Origin: a virus
Length of the DNA stretch: 61,126 nt
IMG/VR virus record: IMGVR_UViG_3300017593_000582
Span: 1 to 61,126 of that record
Reading direction: 5' to 3' (one strand)
Below are positions 47,986 through 57,894 of the stretch, in pieces. The notes under the pieces were generated by a model. The model saw only the letters and a list, made by a program, of their open reading frames with translations. It was not told the origin of the DNA and made no database searches. Position 1 is the stretch's first letter, and each line of letters opens with the position of its first letter. Both the position numbers and the translations under genes were made by a program.

Positions 47986-48360
47986 TTACAAAGCCCCCAC
48001 AAACTTAATCATATAAGGCACTACCTTTTCTATTATATCTTTACCAACCAAAGAACCAAACCTCTGCCACAGTCCTAATAACTTTCCTTTCTCACACTCC
48101 GTTAGTTCATCTACCGTTTTCCCTTTTGTTATTTGTTCAATTTCATCTAGTATATTCAAAGCTTCAGCAGGTAGCTTATTTATATCATCACCTAATGCTG
48201 CCTGCCAATAACAGGTAGAAAATTCACTATGTTCACATAAAACCTGAGCCAACTCATTAGCCTGTTTCATAAAACCTTCATATCCCTTTGTTATTTTACC
48301 CGTATGCCCAGCACAGCCTAGAAATACAAAACAAAGAAAAATAATGGATAATTTTTTCAT
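47986..48360 (-). CDS. Small lipoprotein, 124 aa
   Basis: The ATG at 48360 follows GGAGGGTAAA. N-terminal MKKLSIIFLCFVFLGCAG is a type II signal peptide with an FLGC lipobox, so Cys14 would be lipidated. The mature part is helical with two Cys pairs. A lipoprotein with a secreted hydrolase neighbour could be an outer spanin or superinfection factor; neither is proved. Confidence 0.7.
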   Translation of the reverse strand: MKKLSIIFLCFVFLGCAGHTGKITKGYEGFMKQANELAQVLCEHSEFSTCYWQAALGDDINKLPAEALNILDEIEQITKGKTVDELTECEKGKLLGLWQRFGSLVGKDIIEKVVPYMIKFVGAL

Positions 48361-48372
48361 TTTACCCTCCAT

Positions 48373-48558
48373 TTAATCTTTAAAATATTTAATTAAATTA
48401 GTCAATCTTCCAAAGTTTTCACATAGTTTTAATAATTGTTTCATAAGTTTTTGACATTCCTCTGGGTCTTCTGTTTCAGAGCATCTAGTTCTAGCCTCCA
48501 CTGCCCACTGCTTGATTAAAGTAGTAAGTCTTCTAGCTTCTATCTCTTGCTGGTTCAA
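48373..48558 (-). CDS. Hypothetical helical protein, 61 aa
   Basis: A short all-helical protein (LTTLIKQWAVEARTRCSET, KLMKQLLKLCENFGRL) between the lipoprotein and the radical SAM gene. No family recognised; no strong ribosome site (its start is 3 bp after the upstream stop, so likely coupled). Confidence 0.5.
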   Translation of the reverse strand: MNQQEIEARRLTTLIKQWAVEARTRCSETEDPEECQKLMKQLLKLCENFGRLTNLIKYFKD

Positions 48559-48561
48559 TGG

Positions 48562-49248
48562 TTATCTAACCTCCAAATTATACTTTGGAAACTCTTTTGT
48601 AAATGCCTCCAAATCTTCTTTAGTATATTCATTTTTTTCTTTATAAAAAGGTGTTGGACGGGCTACCTGTAAACAAAGAAGGTGGTTTTGGCCAACTATA
48701 TAAATAATCTTCTCTAAGTCTGTGAATGTCAATAAACTGCTATGCACGGTAGTTCTGAATTCACAAGGAAGTTTAGCACTTTTAAGAAGAGTGACTGACT
48801 TTTTAACAGGTTCAATTGGGAGCTTGGTGTTGGTGACAGCTTGATATTTATCCCAAGGGGCTTTAATGTCCATAGCAATATAATCCACTAGTTTCTTTCT
48901 TATAAGCAAGGTCAACATAAAAGGCCTAGTGCCATTGGTATCCAGTTTTACCGCAAACCCCATATTCTTTAACCATGCACAGAAGGCAGGTAAGTCTTTA
49001 TGTAAGGTAGGTTCACCACCAGTAATAACCACTCCATCAATAATCCGCTTCCTTGTTAATAGAGATTTGTGGATTTTTTCGTAAGGAATGGAGGGCTGTA
49101 GACAATCTACTAATTGGAGATTGTGGCAATAAGGGCAACGAAAGTTACATCCTTGAGTATAAATAACAGCAGATAAATGGTTAGGGAAGTCAATCGTGGA
49201 AAAAGGAGTAAATCCTCCAATATTTAGGTTAAATTCTTGCTGATTCAT
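48562..49248 (-). CDS. nrdG: Radical SAM activating enzyme (NrdG-like), 228 aa
   Basis: The Fe-S motif CNFRCPYC (C-x3-C-x2-C) follows GGFTPFSTIDFPNHLSAV, the start typical of anaerobic ribonucleotide-reductase activases; GVVITGGEPT and KLDTNGTRP follow. It would form the glycyl radical on a class III reductase. No NrdD gene is in the window, so it may act on the host enzyme. Its presence implies anaerobic growth of the host. Its ATG overlaps the upstream stop by 4 bp. Confidence 0.8.
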   Translation of the reverse strand: MNQQEFNLNIGGFTPFSTIDFPNHLSAVIYTQGCNFRCPYCHNLQLVDCLQPSIPYEKIHKSLLTRKRIIDGVVITGGEPTLHKDLPAFCAWLKNMGFAVKLDTNGTRPFMLTLLIRKKLVDYIAMDIKAPWDKYQAVTNTKLPIEPVKKSVTLLKSAKLPCEFRTTVHSSLLTFTDLEKIIYIVGQNHLLCLQVARPTPFYKEKNEYTKEDLEAFTKEFPKYNLEVR

Positions 49249-49916
49249 AAAGTTTTAATTTCCACCTTACCTCTCTCAATCTCCAACCAGCTTCTACTAT
49301 CTAACCAATCTCCACAATTAGCTAATTTCTGCCCTGTTTCCAATGTATGAATAGAGGGATAATGGGTATGTCCTATAACCAATATCCTACACCAATCAGC
49401 TTTTTCTAAAAAAGAAAATGCTTCTGCATATATCTGTCCTATTTTTTCATGCCATTTTTCTCTATTTCTCTGCTTCCATTTAGAAGGTGGATTAAAAAAC
49501 CATGGTGCAAATTTTGATAATAATTTCCAATCCCAGTGCTTGCATAGTGGGTCAAATTGATAGCCATGCACAAATCCCATTCTGCCTATGCGGTAAAAAG
49601 GGAATGATTGTATTTCCATTCCTAATAATTCAGTTAGACTTTTCCCTAACTCTGGGTCATGATTACCTTCAATAAAAACTGTTTGGGTTGCCTTTATAAT
49701 CTTTTTTAATGCCTTTAATAACTCTTGTCCAATATAGCTATTTTTAATATCTTTAATATTACATCTTACTAAATCTAAAATATCACCACAAAAAACAACC
49801 TTATCTGCCTTAGAAGCATAATCAGCAAAAGGAATGAAATATTGACTAGTATAAGGAATATGAAGATCACTGATGCATATAATTTTTTTAGCCAACCTTA
49901 TACCATCCTGAACCAC
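49245..49916 (-). CDS. Calcineurin-like metallophosphoesterase, 223 aa
   Basis: All motifs are present: CISDLHIPY (D-x-H), VVFCGDILDL (GD), IEGNHDPE (GNHD), FVHGYQF and VIGHTHYPS (GHxH). Resembles UDP-2,3-diacylglucosamine hydrolase/YfcE-type enzymes. Substrate unknown; phage copies may act on nucleotides or nucleic-acid ends. Overlaps the upstream gene by 29 bp. Confidence 0.88.
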   Translation of the reverse strand: MVQDGIRLAKKIICISDLHIPYTSQYFIPFADYASKADKVVFCGDILDLVRCNIKDIKNSYIGQELLKALKKIIKATQTVFIEGNHDPELGKSLTELLGMEIQSFPFYRIGRMGFVHGYQFDPLCKHWDWKLLSKFAPWFFNPPSKWKQRNREKWHEKIGQIYAEAFSFLEKADWCRILVIGHTHYPSIHTLETGQKLANCGDWLDSRSWLEIERGKVEIKTL

Positions 49917-50877
49917 TCCAGCCTCCCCGTATTACATCTTCATTATGAACCAAAATTACATCTTCAAATACGGCTGTAAAATCACCATAACTAACTTGGA
50001 TGGTAGCACTTTCATCTTGAACCGTAGTTTGATAATCTCCCCAAAAAGAAGAACCCCAAACGACATCCATTTGTTTTACTTCAATAGAAGAAACCCTTGG
50101 CGTAAAACCCTCATCTATTATATATTTTACCTTGCATATCACTCCTACTTTATCACTTCCAGCAAAGAGTAACCCAATAAAATTACCAGGGAAGTCTTGG
50201 TTATCAGGAAGCTTACATAAATGTTCAACCAATGGCCTATATACTCCAAAGTCAATATGATTTACATTTTCTTGGAATGCTTGAAATCGTGTATTACGGT
50301 TAAATAAGCTCCAGATAAAATTTAGACATGCAACAATCCCTTTTGATATTTTACAGGGGCTTGGAGTAGTAGCGGGTTTAATTTGTTTATGCCAAATATA
50401 TTCACCACAAATATTTTCTTCTGGTGTGCCTCCGTGATAAGGGCCCGGCTGATATATTCTTTTTTCTTTCACATCATTTGGGTTCATACCAGCATCAGGC
50501 GATATAACATGGGCATTACTTCCTACTACTATTTCATCAGCAACAAACATCATTCCCAAAGAACCAGCAGTTATATCATGATTACCCACAGATAAACCCA
50601 ATAAGACAGGTCTAACCTTTTGCGTTCTATCAATATTTAAAGCTTCAACCTTACCAATCTCAATTACTTTAATTCTCATCCCCTTCACATACCGAGGAAT
50701 AAGGTCTTGCTTTGATAAAAATTCTTCTTTCTCTTTCTTTCTAACATAAACAATTACAGTATCCACCTTCTTGCCAAGTTGCTTATCAAAATACTGTATG
50801 ATTTGATTGGAATGACCAATCACATTTTTTTTGCCCTTTACTTTGCTGTAAACTTTTTTAATTTTCTTTTCCATCAC
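49888..50877 (-). CDS. Trypsin-fold protein lacking the usual active-site serine motif, 329 aa
   Basis: Segments GSLGMMF, VVGSNAHVISPDAG and IYQPGPYHGGTPE, then IGLLFAGSDKVGV resemble bacterial chymotrypsin-like proteins that carry LSNNHVLAN...QPGPYDGG...GDSGS...GLLFAG. The His is retained in NAHV, but the GDSGS region reads DFPGNFIG, so the nucleophile is missing and the protein is probably catalytically dead. The last 60 residues are unassigned. Role perhaps virion binding or scaffolding. Confidence 0.55.
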   Translation of the reverse strand: MMEKKIKKVYSKVKGKKNVIGHSNQIIQYFDKQLGKKVDTVIVYVRKKEKEEFLSKQDLIPRYVKGMRIKVIEIGKVEALNIDRTQKVRPVLLGLSVGNHDITAGSLGMMFVADEIVVGSNAHVISPDAGMNPNDVKEKRIYQPGPYHGGTPEENICGEYIWHKQIKPATTPSPCKISKGIVACLNFIWSLFNRNTRFQAFQENVNHIDFGVYRPLVEHLCKLPDNQDFPGNFIGLLFAGSDKVGVICKVKYIIDEGFTPRVSSIEVKQMDVVWGSSFWGDYQTTVQDESATIQVSYGDFTAVFEDVILVHNEDVIRGGWSGSGWYKVG

Positions 50878-51131
50878 TTACCTCCCCAAAAAAATCCTTT
50901 AGTAAAAATGGCTAAAAAACCACCAAATGCTCCCCCTGCAAACGAAGTGGTCTTATACCACCTTGTCTTTTTTTCTACTTTTTCTATTTTTTGTTCTATT
51001 TCTTTTTTATTATTTGTTATTTGAACACAAACAGCATCTATTTTTTTAGATAGGGCATTAAGCTCTTTATTTATATAAGTTGTATGCGTCTCCAATAAAT
51101 CCTTTACATATTCCATTTCTTTATTGTTCAT
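50874..51131 (-). CDS. XhlA-like coiled coil with C-terminal membrane segment, holin candidate, 85 aa
   Basis: Residues 1-60 form a coiled coil (VKDLLETHTTYINKELNALSKK, EIEQKIEKVEKK); residues about 62-83 are a Gly/Phe-rich membrane helix (TSFAGGAFGGFLAIFTKGFF). This is the shape of XhlA/holin-accessory proteins. Next to the giant ejection protein rather than the amidase. Its stop overlaps the next start by 4 bp. Confidence 0.6.
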   Translation of the reverse strand: MNNKEMEYVKDLLETHTTYINKELNALSKKIDAVCVQITNNKKEIEQKIEKVEKKTRWYKTTSFAGGAFGGFLAIFTKGFFWGGK

Positions 51132-51143
51132 GGCTAATCTCCT

Positions 51144-54100
51144 TTACAGACCATAATTTAATAATCCTGTTGTGGATTTTGGCCTTGTAAAAGACTGTAT
51201 TTCTTTAGTCTTTTTTCTTTTTAAAAATTCATACTTTGCTCGTCTTTTAGCATAACGCAAATATCTTGTTAGCTCCTTTGGTGTCATTTTCAAAAGAAGG
51301 TCTAGCTGGTCTTCATCGTTTAAAGCACTAAAAACTCTAATGTCAGGTGCTAACCTTATAGTCTTCCAGAACCTTTTACTTAAAACTATATTCTTCTCTT
51401 TCACTTCTTTTAAAGTCTCTACAAACTCAGCCCAAGCCTTCTTTCTTCTTTCAGGGTCATGATGATTTTCTGCAACCCAAAGCAAGCTTCTTAACTGTGC
51501 TTTGATTTGATTTGTTTCATATTTTTCTCCACGCTTTTTAATTCCTTGAAACCGCTTAGAATATAAATTGTAAATTTCATTTTGAATTTTTGTCCTTGTT
51601 ATATAACGAGGTGCAACGCCTATACCTAAAATAGGTAGAATGCTTTTTTCTCCACTGATTTTTTCATGCCGTATAAAATTAGCAATTGAAATTGGGACTA
51701 AACCGCTTGTGCCCAAAAATACAGCGACTTGCTCTGCCTGTTTAAGCAATGGTGCATTGGGGTCTCTTATTTCTGTTTTGAAATAGTCTTGATTGGTAAA
51801 CAAATCCAAAGTTAAACTAATTACTGGATTTAATTTATGCCAAGCAACAGTAGATATTCCTTTAAAAATTCCATGCTTTTCTAATGCAGCTTTAGCAACC
51901 CAGTATTCTTTAGTCATTGCAGGCAATTGTAATCTCTCATCACTTCCATCAGGGTTTTTCTCGCCCGTTTTAGGATAGAAATAATCTAACAATTCTTGAG
52001 GGGGTTTTCCTGTAAAAAGATAACACATTAATCCGCCAATCATTCCAACTACAAAAGGATATGTAATAGAGAATTGTATCCTGCCAGCCCACAAAGGCAT
52101 TTTCTTTTTCATAATAGCTTCTTTAATGTCAAGACCTGCTCCTCCCCATTCTCTTATAGTCCCTAATTGCCAACTTAACGATAAAGAACTTGCTACCGCC
52201 AAATCTCTTATAGTTCTATTCCAGAAAAGATTATCATAAACCATCTGCCCAAAATTATTATCCATACTATCCCATATCTTTTGTAATGCCTTATCCAGCT
52301 TTGCTCCTTTTATTTCTGGATGTGCTGATGTAAAATCTTTTGCTTGCTTTAAAAAAGCTCCTATTTTCAATCTAGGCACATACCATTCCATAAGAGGTGC
52401 TTGTATTTTCTCAGCAATAGCTGGAATTAATTTAATAGTTCCTCCTATAATGTTTTTCTTTCTAAAATCTCTTATTGCTTTCTTCCAGTTATCTTCAAGC
52501 CCTATTTTGTAAGCCTTAGAAAGTTTATATCTTGCACCTGCCCTTATTAAATAATTTACAATTTCTTTGTCTAAATCAGTTTGGATGCTTCTCTTGCCAA
52601 GCCAAAGCTCAACGGCTTTATGCCCTAATTTAAGAGAAGAAACGGGGCCAGTTAAAATATCTGCAAAACGGTCTAAAGCAACGTCAATATCTCCTTTTAA
52701 AGTGCTGTTTGTAAGCCTCATTACATTATAAGTTAAGTCTGATAAAGTAACATTCAAAAAGTGAAACCCGCTAAGACCAAGTTTAACAGCGACAAAAGGA
52801 TTTTTGACTGCCATAAATGCTTTGAAAACCTTACCCCAATTATCTGGCCGAGACCATAAAGAAGGAGAAAGCCATTTATCTACTATGTTGGCAGCTTCTT
52901 TGGGCATTATCCATTCGCCTGTCCGCACCATTCCCTCTTTGCCTCTAAAGAAGACTTGAAGGGATGGGTCTTTAGGAACTGCCCAGCCTTTTGGTGGTTT
53001 TTTAAAACCTCTTTTAAATTTCAAAAGTTCATATGCTTTCATTTCATTAAGAAAGTCTTTCCGCATCTTATGATGAAGTGCACTGAAATATCTCCAAAGA
53101 ACCATCTCTTGGGGATTGGTAGTAATAGGTTCTAGTCCTGCTTTAATTCCATCACTCATTAACTTATAAAATTTATGTTTATAATACCCTGGTGTGGTAT
53201 TTAACTTTTTCTGTATCCATGCTTCTGCTTTTTCTCTGTTTTTCCATATTCCAGGCCAATAATTTTCTAAATAATCAAGCCTTTCATTAACGCTCTTATC
53301 TATCTCATAAGCTTTATCAAGCAAAGCACGGTGCTGTTGAGCCATGTCTTTAACAACTTTACTATCTTTACCAAACTCAGAAAAATCCGTATCACCTTTC
53401 ATCATCTTATCAATATAAAGTATCTGCTTATCTACAGGCTGTCTGTCCCACCATTCATGAGAGATTTTTGTTGCTTCTACAATGGCATCAATCTCTCTTG
53501 CTCTTTCTGCCATTAATCTTCTAGCAGATATTCTAACCATTGCAGCAGGTTCTTCAGGTGTAAATATTTTATCTACTTCTCCTGTTTTCTTAGCTATATC
53601 CTTTGTAATTACAGGTTCTTTTTTTACTTCTTTTTTTAGTCCTTCCTTTGCCTTTATTCTTTCAAGATATTCCTTAGCCCAAGCAATGCGTTTTGAATAT
53701 TCCTCTATAGGTTCTCCTAAACGATATTCAGGAATTTGTCTTAATCCCCAAATCTCATTCGCTTCTGCATGAATATTAGTTGCCTGTCGTATAGTTGTCC
53801 CTGAAAACGCGGCATCAGTTAAAATATTCTTACGGATTAACTCAGTAGAGGTATTGTATAAATCTTTGGTTTCTTCATATTTACCACTAAAAACAGCAAA
53901 GACATGATTTGTGCCAAATTCTCTGACACGCCCCCTTATATAATTTGTTATTTGTTCAACATTAGTAAATAACCTAGCAGGGACTTCCTGTATAAGTCTA
54001 ATCTTATTACCTGAACAATATATCAATGTTACAACCTTAGAATCGTCTTTAAAGCTGCGGCTAATTAACGCCAAGTCTTTTTCTGTTTTTATTTTAAAAC

Positions 54101-57100
54101 CTAACAATCCATGAGGTTTTGTTGGAGATAATAAAGGGTCAACCCAATCTTTAGGAATGCCTGGTAAGGGCAAAACATAAGCAACTCCATCTTCTCTAAT
54201 TGCACCATATTTACCAGAATTTATTATAATGTGATGCTTTAACCCTGGTATTTTATCTGCACAAGCCAATGTAAAATTTATATCATCTAAAGAAGGAGAG
54301 GGATTACCACTGGGATGGTTATGCACTAGATAGTATCCATCAGCCCCAAGCCTTTTCATTCTATTTTTAATTTCCCATATAAATTTAGGAGTAAGCTCAC
54401 TTGCAACAAAATTAGGCATTCTATTTGTTATGCCTTCATGAGCAACTATTTTATTACCCTTCATATAGAATATTCTTAAAGTTTCAAATCTTGGGTCACG
54501 ATAGACTTGAGCTACAACTGCCAAATCAGCGGGATGTTTAATTTCTTTACTTCTTAAATCTACTCTGCCTGTTTTGATAAGGTCTTTGCGTATTCCTTCG
54601 GCAATTGTTTTAATTCCGCCACCTTCCTTTGCTGGTTCTGCTTTTTCAGAAACTGGAATAAACTTTGGTGGCTTAGGAATAAACCATTCCAGTCCCTGTA
54701 ATTCATTAAGGATTTCTTTTCTTGTTTTTGATGCTGTTTCTTCATAATCTTTATCCCTTACTATATATTCTTCTCCATGTTCATGAACTTTAATTGTTTT
54801 TTCAGGTTCAGGCTTCTTTTCTACAATTTCTTTTTGAGCAAACTTTTTTGCTTCTTCTAAGGAGTTGAAAAACTTTGTTTCAATGCCCTTGTTAATAGTT
54901 ACTTTCTTTCCTTCGTATGTAGTTTCATAAGGCTCAAATCTTACAACTCTCCATTGCTCTGTTTCTGGGTCTTCTTTGATTTGATACCATGTCTTTTTCT
55001 CTGGATGACGCACTTCATATAAATTTTCTTTGGGTTGAGTTATTATAGGTTCTTTCTCTTTAACTTCCGCTTTTGCTTCTTTAACAAGCTTAACCTCTTT
55101 CTCTGCCTTAATCCAGTATTCTGCCCTAGATGTCCAAGGCATATATTTTGTTTTGCCTTCTGGAGTTTTTACTCTATGATAAACAAAGCCTGTTTTACGC
55201 TTCCCTATTTTACCTGTAGCTATTCCTTCCCCTTCCTTGCCTCTATATCTCCATTTGACATGAGTTCCTTCGGTTATTTCTTTGCCGTAATTCTTTACTG
55301 GTTGCCATTCGGTTTCTGCTTTAGCAACTTCCTTACCCTTTTCTTCAAAAGACCGTGGAAATAACTCTCTTGCTCTTTTCTCACTTAAACTAGCCCAAGT
55401 AACCTTACCTGTGTTTTTATCCACCAGCTTAACCACATAATCAACACCAAGCCTATGTTCAGGAAATTCCTCACTGGCTTTACTTAATTCAATGGGATAA
55501 GAATTTTCATAAAGTGTCTTAGTTAAAGGCACTACTGAAGGTTTTTCTTTGGGAGGTTCTTTCTTATACTTCTTTGCTAAATCGGGATATTCTTTTAATA
55601 CTTCTTCGGGAACGGGCTTGTTTTGTTTGAGGTTTTGTTCAATTTGTTCTTTATGTTTATCAAGATAATTACGTAGCCAAGCATCCCCTAATTTACTTGC
55701 TTCTATTGCTCTTTTTTGATGAAGTTTTTGATATTTTCCTTTGTATCGTAGTAAATTAACTGCCCAATCTTCAGGAATACCTTTTATATGTGCAAATTCA
55801 TGCAATAAACTATATATTGCATTTATCTTATCATTGTCTATTTTTAACACTTTAGTTAATATATCAGGTTTTGTATCAAGATTTAAATAAATTTTATTTC
55901 CTGTTTTATCATAAAATGTAGGAGTTTTACTTTGTCTATTAGAATATATTATTATTTTAACATCTGGAAATTGTGGATTTATTTCTTTTGCATTTATCTC
56001 AATTGTTTTATTATTATTTCTTACTTGTTCAATATGCGGAGTAATTTTTTTAATATAGCTATCTTGTTTATTAACAAATTCCTCCTTCGTCATTTCCCAA
56101 GGTTCTTTTTTAGCTTTAACCTCTGGCAAAGCCTTTTCCTTCTTACCTTCTTCAACTATCTGCTTCTGGCGTATTTCAGCCATTTCTTTTTGCAGTTCTG
56201 GATGCTCTTTCCAGATTTTCATCCACTCTGCACTACCAGGTTCAACACCTTCGTAAGGCTTGGCTTTCTTTTCAGGCTTAGGCTTTTCTTTGACTTCTTT
56301 TGCTGGAGGCTTCTCTTCAGTAACTTTCCTTTCTTCTCTAGCCTTTTCTTTTTTTACTTCACCTTCAGGAACTATAATCTCTCTCTTTCTTTCTTCAGGA
56401 GCTGTCTCAATTTTTGGTTTTTTTTTGCCCTTTTCATACCTTTCTAAGGTTAATTTTTCTTCAGCGGTTCTAAGGAATGCTGGCTTGGCCTGTATCCGTG
56501 CTATTTCAGCAGGAACTCCTTCAGGTGCTACAATTTCTTTTGCAGGAGGTTTTTCTTCTTCTCCCAATACAACAGGTCTTTCTTCTTTATAAGGCTTCTT
56601 TTCTGGTTCTACTACTGGTCTTTTAGGCAATAACTCAGCAACATTAACACGCTCTGGTGGGGGTTTGGCCTGTTCTTCTATAATAAGTTTGTTAATCTCA
56701 TCATCCAGTCCTAGCCTTTGTATTTCGGGATGTTCTTTTAATGCAAATAACTCATCAATACCAAAGGAATTACCAGCTTCATCCCTACCCCTAGCCAAGT
56801 CTCTTTTAACCGCAGTTATAATAGCTTCCCTTGCTCTTTCTGGTTCTACAACTTCTGCTTCTGGTCTTTCAACTTCTTTTGCAGGAGATTTCTCTTTTGG
56901 AGGTAATGTAGTTTCCTTTATTTCTTTAACTGCCTGCCTTACTTCTGGTCTTAATTTTTCATTGGTAGAAAGAGCATCAAACTCTTTTTCTATATCTTCA
57001 AAACGGCCTTCTCTGTAAGCCTTCTCTATATTTCTTTGAGCTTTATTAAGTATAGTCCTTTCTATGCCTACTTGAGTTTTTTTAGCTAGCCAAGGTAGCA

Positions 57101-57881
57101 TAGAAAATAACGTCCCTAAGGCCATGCCATGAGCAACGCCTTCTTCTATTTCTTCTTTAGTCGGTAATCTTCCTTCTTTAGATGCCTGATAAGTAGCTTC
57201 GGCTGCACCTAAAGCTCCAAACTTAGGTATTTGATACCTGCCTCCTAATCTTCCATAGATAACTCCCCATGCTAAATTTTCAGCTCCTTTCTTTAAGGCA
57301 CTAATTGTTCTTTCTGGGATAGTTTCTCCTTCTTTAGCTCCTGCGATAGCACCTCTTATCCCCATTCCCACTGCAAAATCAGGTATTCTAGATAATATTT
57401 CTGCTACCCTAGGAATAACCCTGCTACCTAAAGACAATTTAGTAGCACCACCTGTCATAACATCTAGAGGAAGAGTAGTTCCAAGACTTCCCAAAGTTTC
57501 CATAAATTTATATCCTACTTTTTCCAGTTTACTTTTGGGTTGAGTTTCCTGCCTTATTTTTTGAATTTTTCTTTCAGCAGGTTTAACAAGCCGACTTTCA
57601 GGAGAAAAACCTAAAAGCCTATTGATACTGGTTGCTGTTTCTAAAGCCCCTGCATAAAATCTTTTAGCTAATCCTTTTACAAAATCCCTTTGCTCTTTTT
57701 CAGGGAAAGTAGCCCAAGGTTTCATTGCGGTAAACGCTGCTTTTTCTAAAACTCCTTCTTTTTGTTCAGAAGCAAAGGGGTCATAATCAACAGGAACTAA
57801 TTTAAGCCCCTGTGTTTCTGATGGTTGTGCGGGTTGCTTTGTTTCTTCAAAAGGGTCGTAATCAACTGGAGTTAATGGCAT
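51144..57881 (-). CDS. Giant polyvalent ejection protein with zincin-like and RadC/JAB-like domains, 2245 aa
   Basis: N-terminus carries two PVDYDPF motifs, typical of phage polyvalent proteins. Residues about 640-720 contain a zincin HExxH motif (LHEFAHIKG, His694-His698). Near residues 1185-1200 lies a RadC-like JAMM motif, HNHPSGNPSPSLDD. Pro/Glu/Lys linkers separate the domains. The last 600 residues are helical with hydrophobic stretches and end TTGLLNYGL, resembling LPD38-type domains. Such proteins are packaged and injected with the DNA to disarm the host or process proteins. Largest gene of the genome. Confidence 0.8.
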   Translation of the reverse strand: MPLTPVDYDPFEETKQPAQPSETQGLKLVPVDYDPFASEQKEGVLEKAAFTAMKPWATFPEKEQRDFVKGLAKRFYAGALETATSINRLLGFSPESRLVKPAERKIQKIRQETQPKSKLEKVGYKFMETLGSLGTTLPLDVMTGGATKLSLGSRVIPRVAEILSRIPDFAVGMGIRGAIAGAKEGETIPERTISALKKGAENLAWGVIYGRLGGRYQIPKFGALGAAEATYQASKEGRLPTKEEIEEGVAHGMALGTLFSMLPWLAKKTQVGIERTILNKAQRNIEKAYREGRFEDIEKEFDALSTNEKLRPEVRQAVKEIKETTLPPKEKSPAKEVERPEAEVVEPERAREAIITAVKRDLARGRDEAGNSFGIDELFALKEHPEIQRLGLDDEINKLIIEEQAKPPPERVNVAELLPKRPVVEPEKKPYKEERPVVLGEEEKPPAKEIVAPEGVPAEIARIQAKPAFLRTAEEKLTLERYEKGKKKPKIETAPEERKREIIVPEGEVKKEKAREERKVTEEKPPAKEVKEKPKPEKKAKPYEGVEPGSAEWMKIWKEHPELQKEMAEIRQKQIVEEGKKEKALPEVKAKKEPWEMTKEEFVNKQDSYIKKITPHIEQVRNNNKTIEINAKEINPQFPDVKIIIYSNRQSKTPTFYDKTGNKIYLNLDTKPDILTKVLKIDNDKINAIYSLLHEFAHIKGIPEDWAVNLLRYKGKYQKLHQKRAIEASKLGDAWLRNYLDKHKEQIEQNLKQNKPVPEEVLKEYPDLAKKYKKEPPKEKPSVVPLTKTLYENSYPIELSKASEEFPEHRLGVDYVVKLVDKNTGKVTWASLSEKRARELFPRSFEEKGKEVAKAETEWQPVKNYGKEITEGTHVKWRYRGKEGEGIATGKIGKRKTGFVYHRVKTPEGKTKYMPWTSRAEYWIKAEKEVKLVKEAKAEVKEKEPIITQPKENLYEVRHPEKKTWYQIKEDPETEQWRVVRFEPYETTYEGKKVTINKGIETKFFNSLEEAKKFAQKEIVEKKPEPEKTIKVHEHGEEYIVRDKDYEETASKTRKEILNELQGLEWFIPKPPKFIPVSEKAEPAKEGGGIKTIAEGIRKDLIKTGRVDLRSKEIKHPADLAVVAQVYRDPRFETLRIFYMKGNKIVAHEGITNRMPNFVASELTPKFIWEIKNRMKRLGADGYYLVHNHPSGNPSPSLDDINFTLACADKIPGLKHHIIINSGKYGAIREDGVAYVLPLPGIPKDWVDPLLSPTKPHGLLGFKIKTEKDLALISRSFKDDSKVVTLIYCSGNKIRLIQEVPARLFTNVEQITNYIRGRVREFGTNHVFAVFSGKYEETKDLYNTSTELIRKNILTDAAFSGTTIRQATNIHAEANEIWGLRQIPEYRLGEPIEEYSKRIAWAKEYLERIKAKEGLKKEVKKEPVITKDIAKKTGEVDKIFTPEEPAAMVRISARRLMAERAREIDAIVEATKISHEWWDRQPVDKQILYIDKMMKGDTDFSEFGKDSKVVKDMAQQHRALLDKAYEIDKSVNERLDYLENYWPGIWKNREKAEAWIQKKLNTTPGYYKHKFYKLMSDGIKAGLEPITTNPQEMVLWRYFSALHHKMRKDFLNEMKAYELLKFKRGFKKPPKGWAVPKDPSLQVFFRGKEGMVRTGEWIMPKEAANIVDKWLSPSLWSRPDNWGKVFKAFMAVKNPFVAVKLGLSGFHFLNVTLSDLTYNVMRLTNSTLKGDIDVALDRFADILTGPVSSLKLGHKAVELWLGKRSIQTDLDKEIVNYLIRAGARYKLSKAYKIGLEDNWKKAIRDFRKKNIIGGTIKLIPAIAEKIQAPLMEWYVPRLKIGAFLKQAKDFTSAHPEIKGAKLDKALQKIWDSMDNNFGQMVYDNLFWNRTIRDLAVASSLSLSWQLGTIREWGGAGLDIKEAIMKKKMPLWAGRIQFSITYPFVVGMIGGLMCYLFTGKPPQELLDYFYPKTGEKNPDGSDERLQLPAMTKEYWVAKAALEKHGIFKGISTVAWHKLNPVISLTLDLFTNQDYFKTEIRDPNAPLLKQAEQVAVFLGTSGLVPISIANFIRHEKISGEKSILPILGIGVAPRYITRTKIQNEIYNLYSKRFQGIKKRGEKYETNQIKAQLRSLLWVAENHHDPERRKKAWAEFVETLKEVKEKNIVLSKRFWKTIRLAPDIRVFSALNDEDQLDLLLKMTPKELTRYLRYAKRRAKYEFLKRKKTKEIQSFTRPKSTTGLLNYGL

Positions 57882-57894
57882 CTTTCTCTCCTAA

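Noticed and set aside
55932-56447. Plus-strand Phe-rich open frame inside the polyvalent gene
   Set aside because: It is the complement of the Lys/Glu-rich linker of the 2,245-aa gene; such Phe/Leu/Ser-rich frames are composition artefacts.
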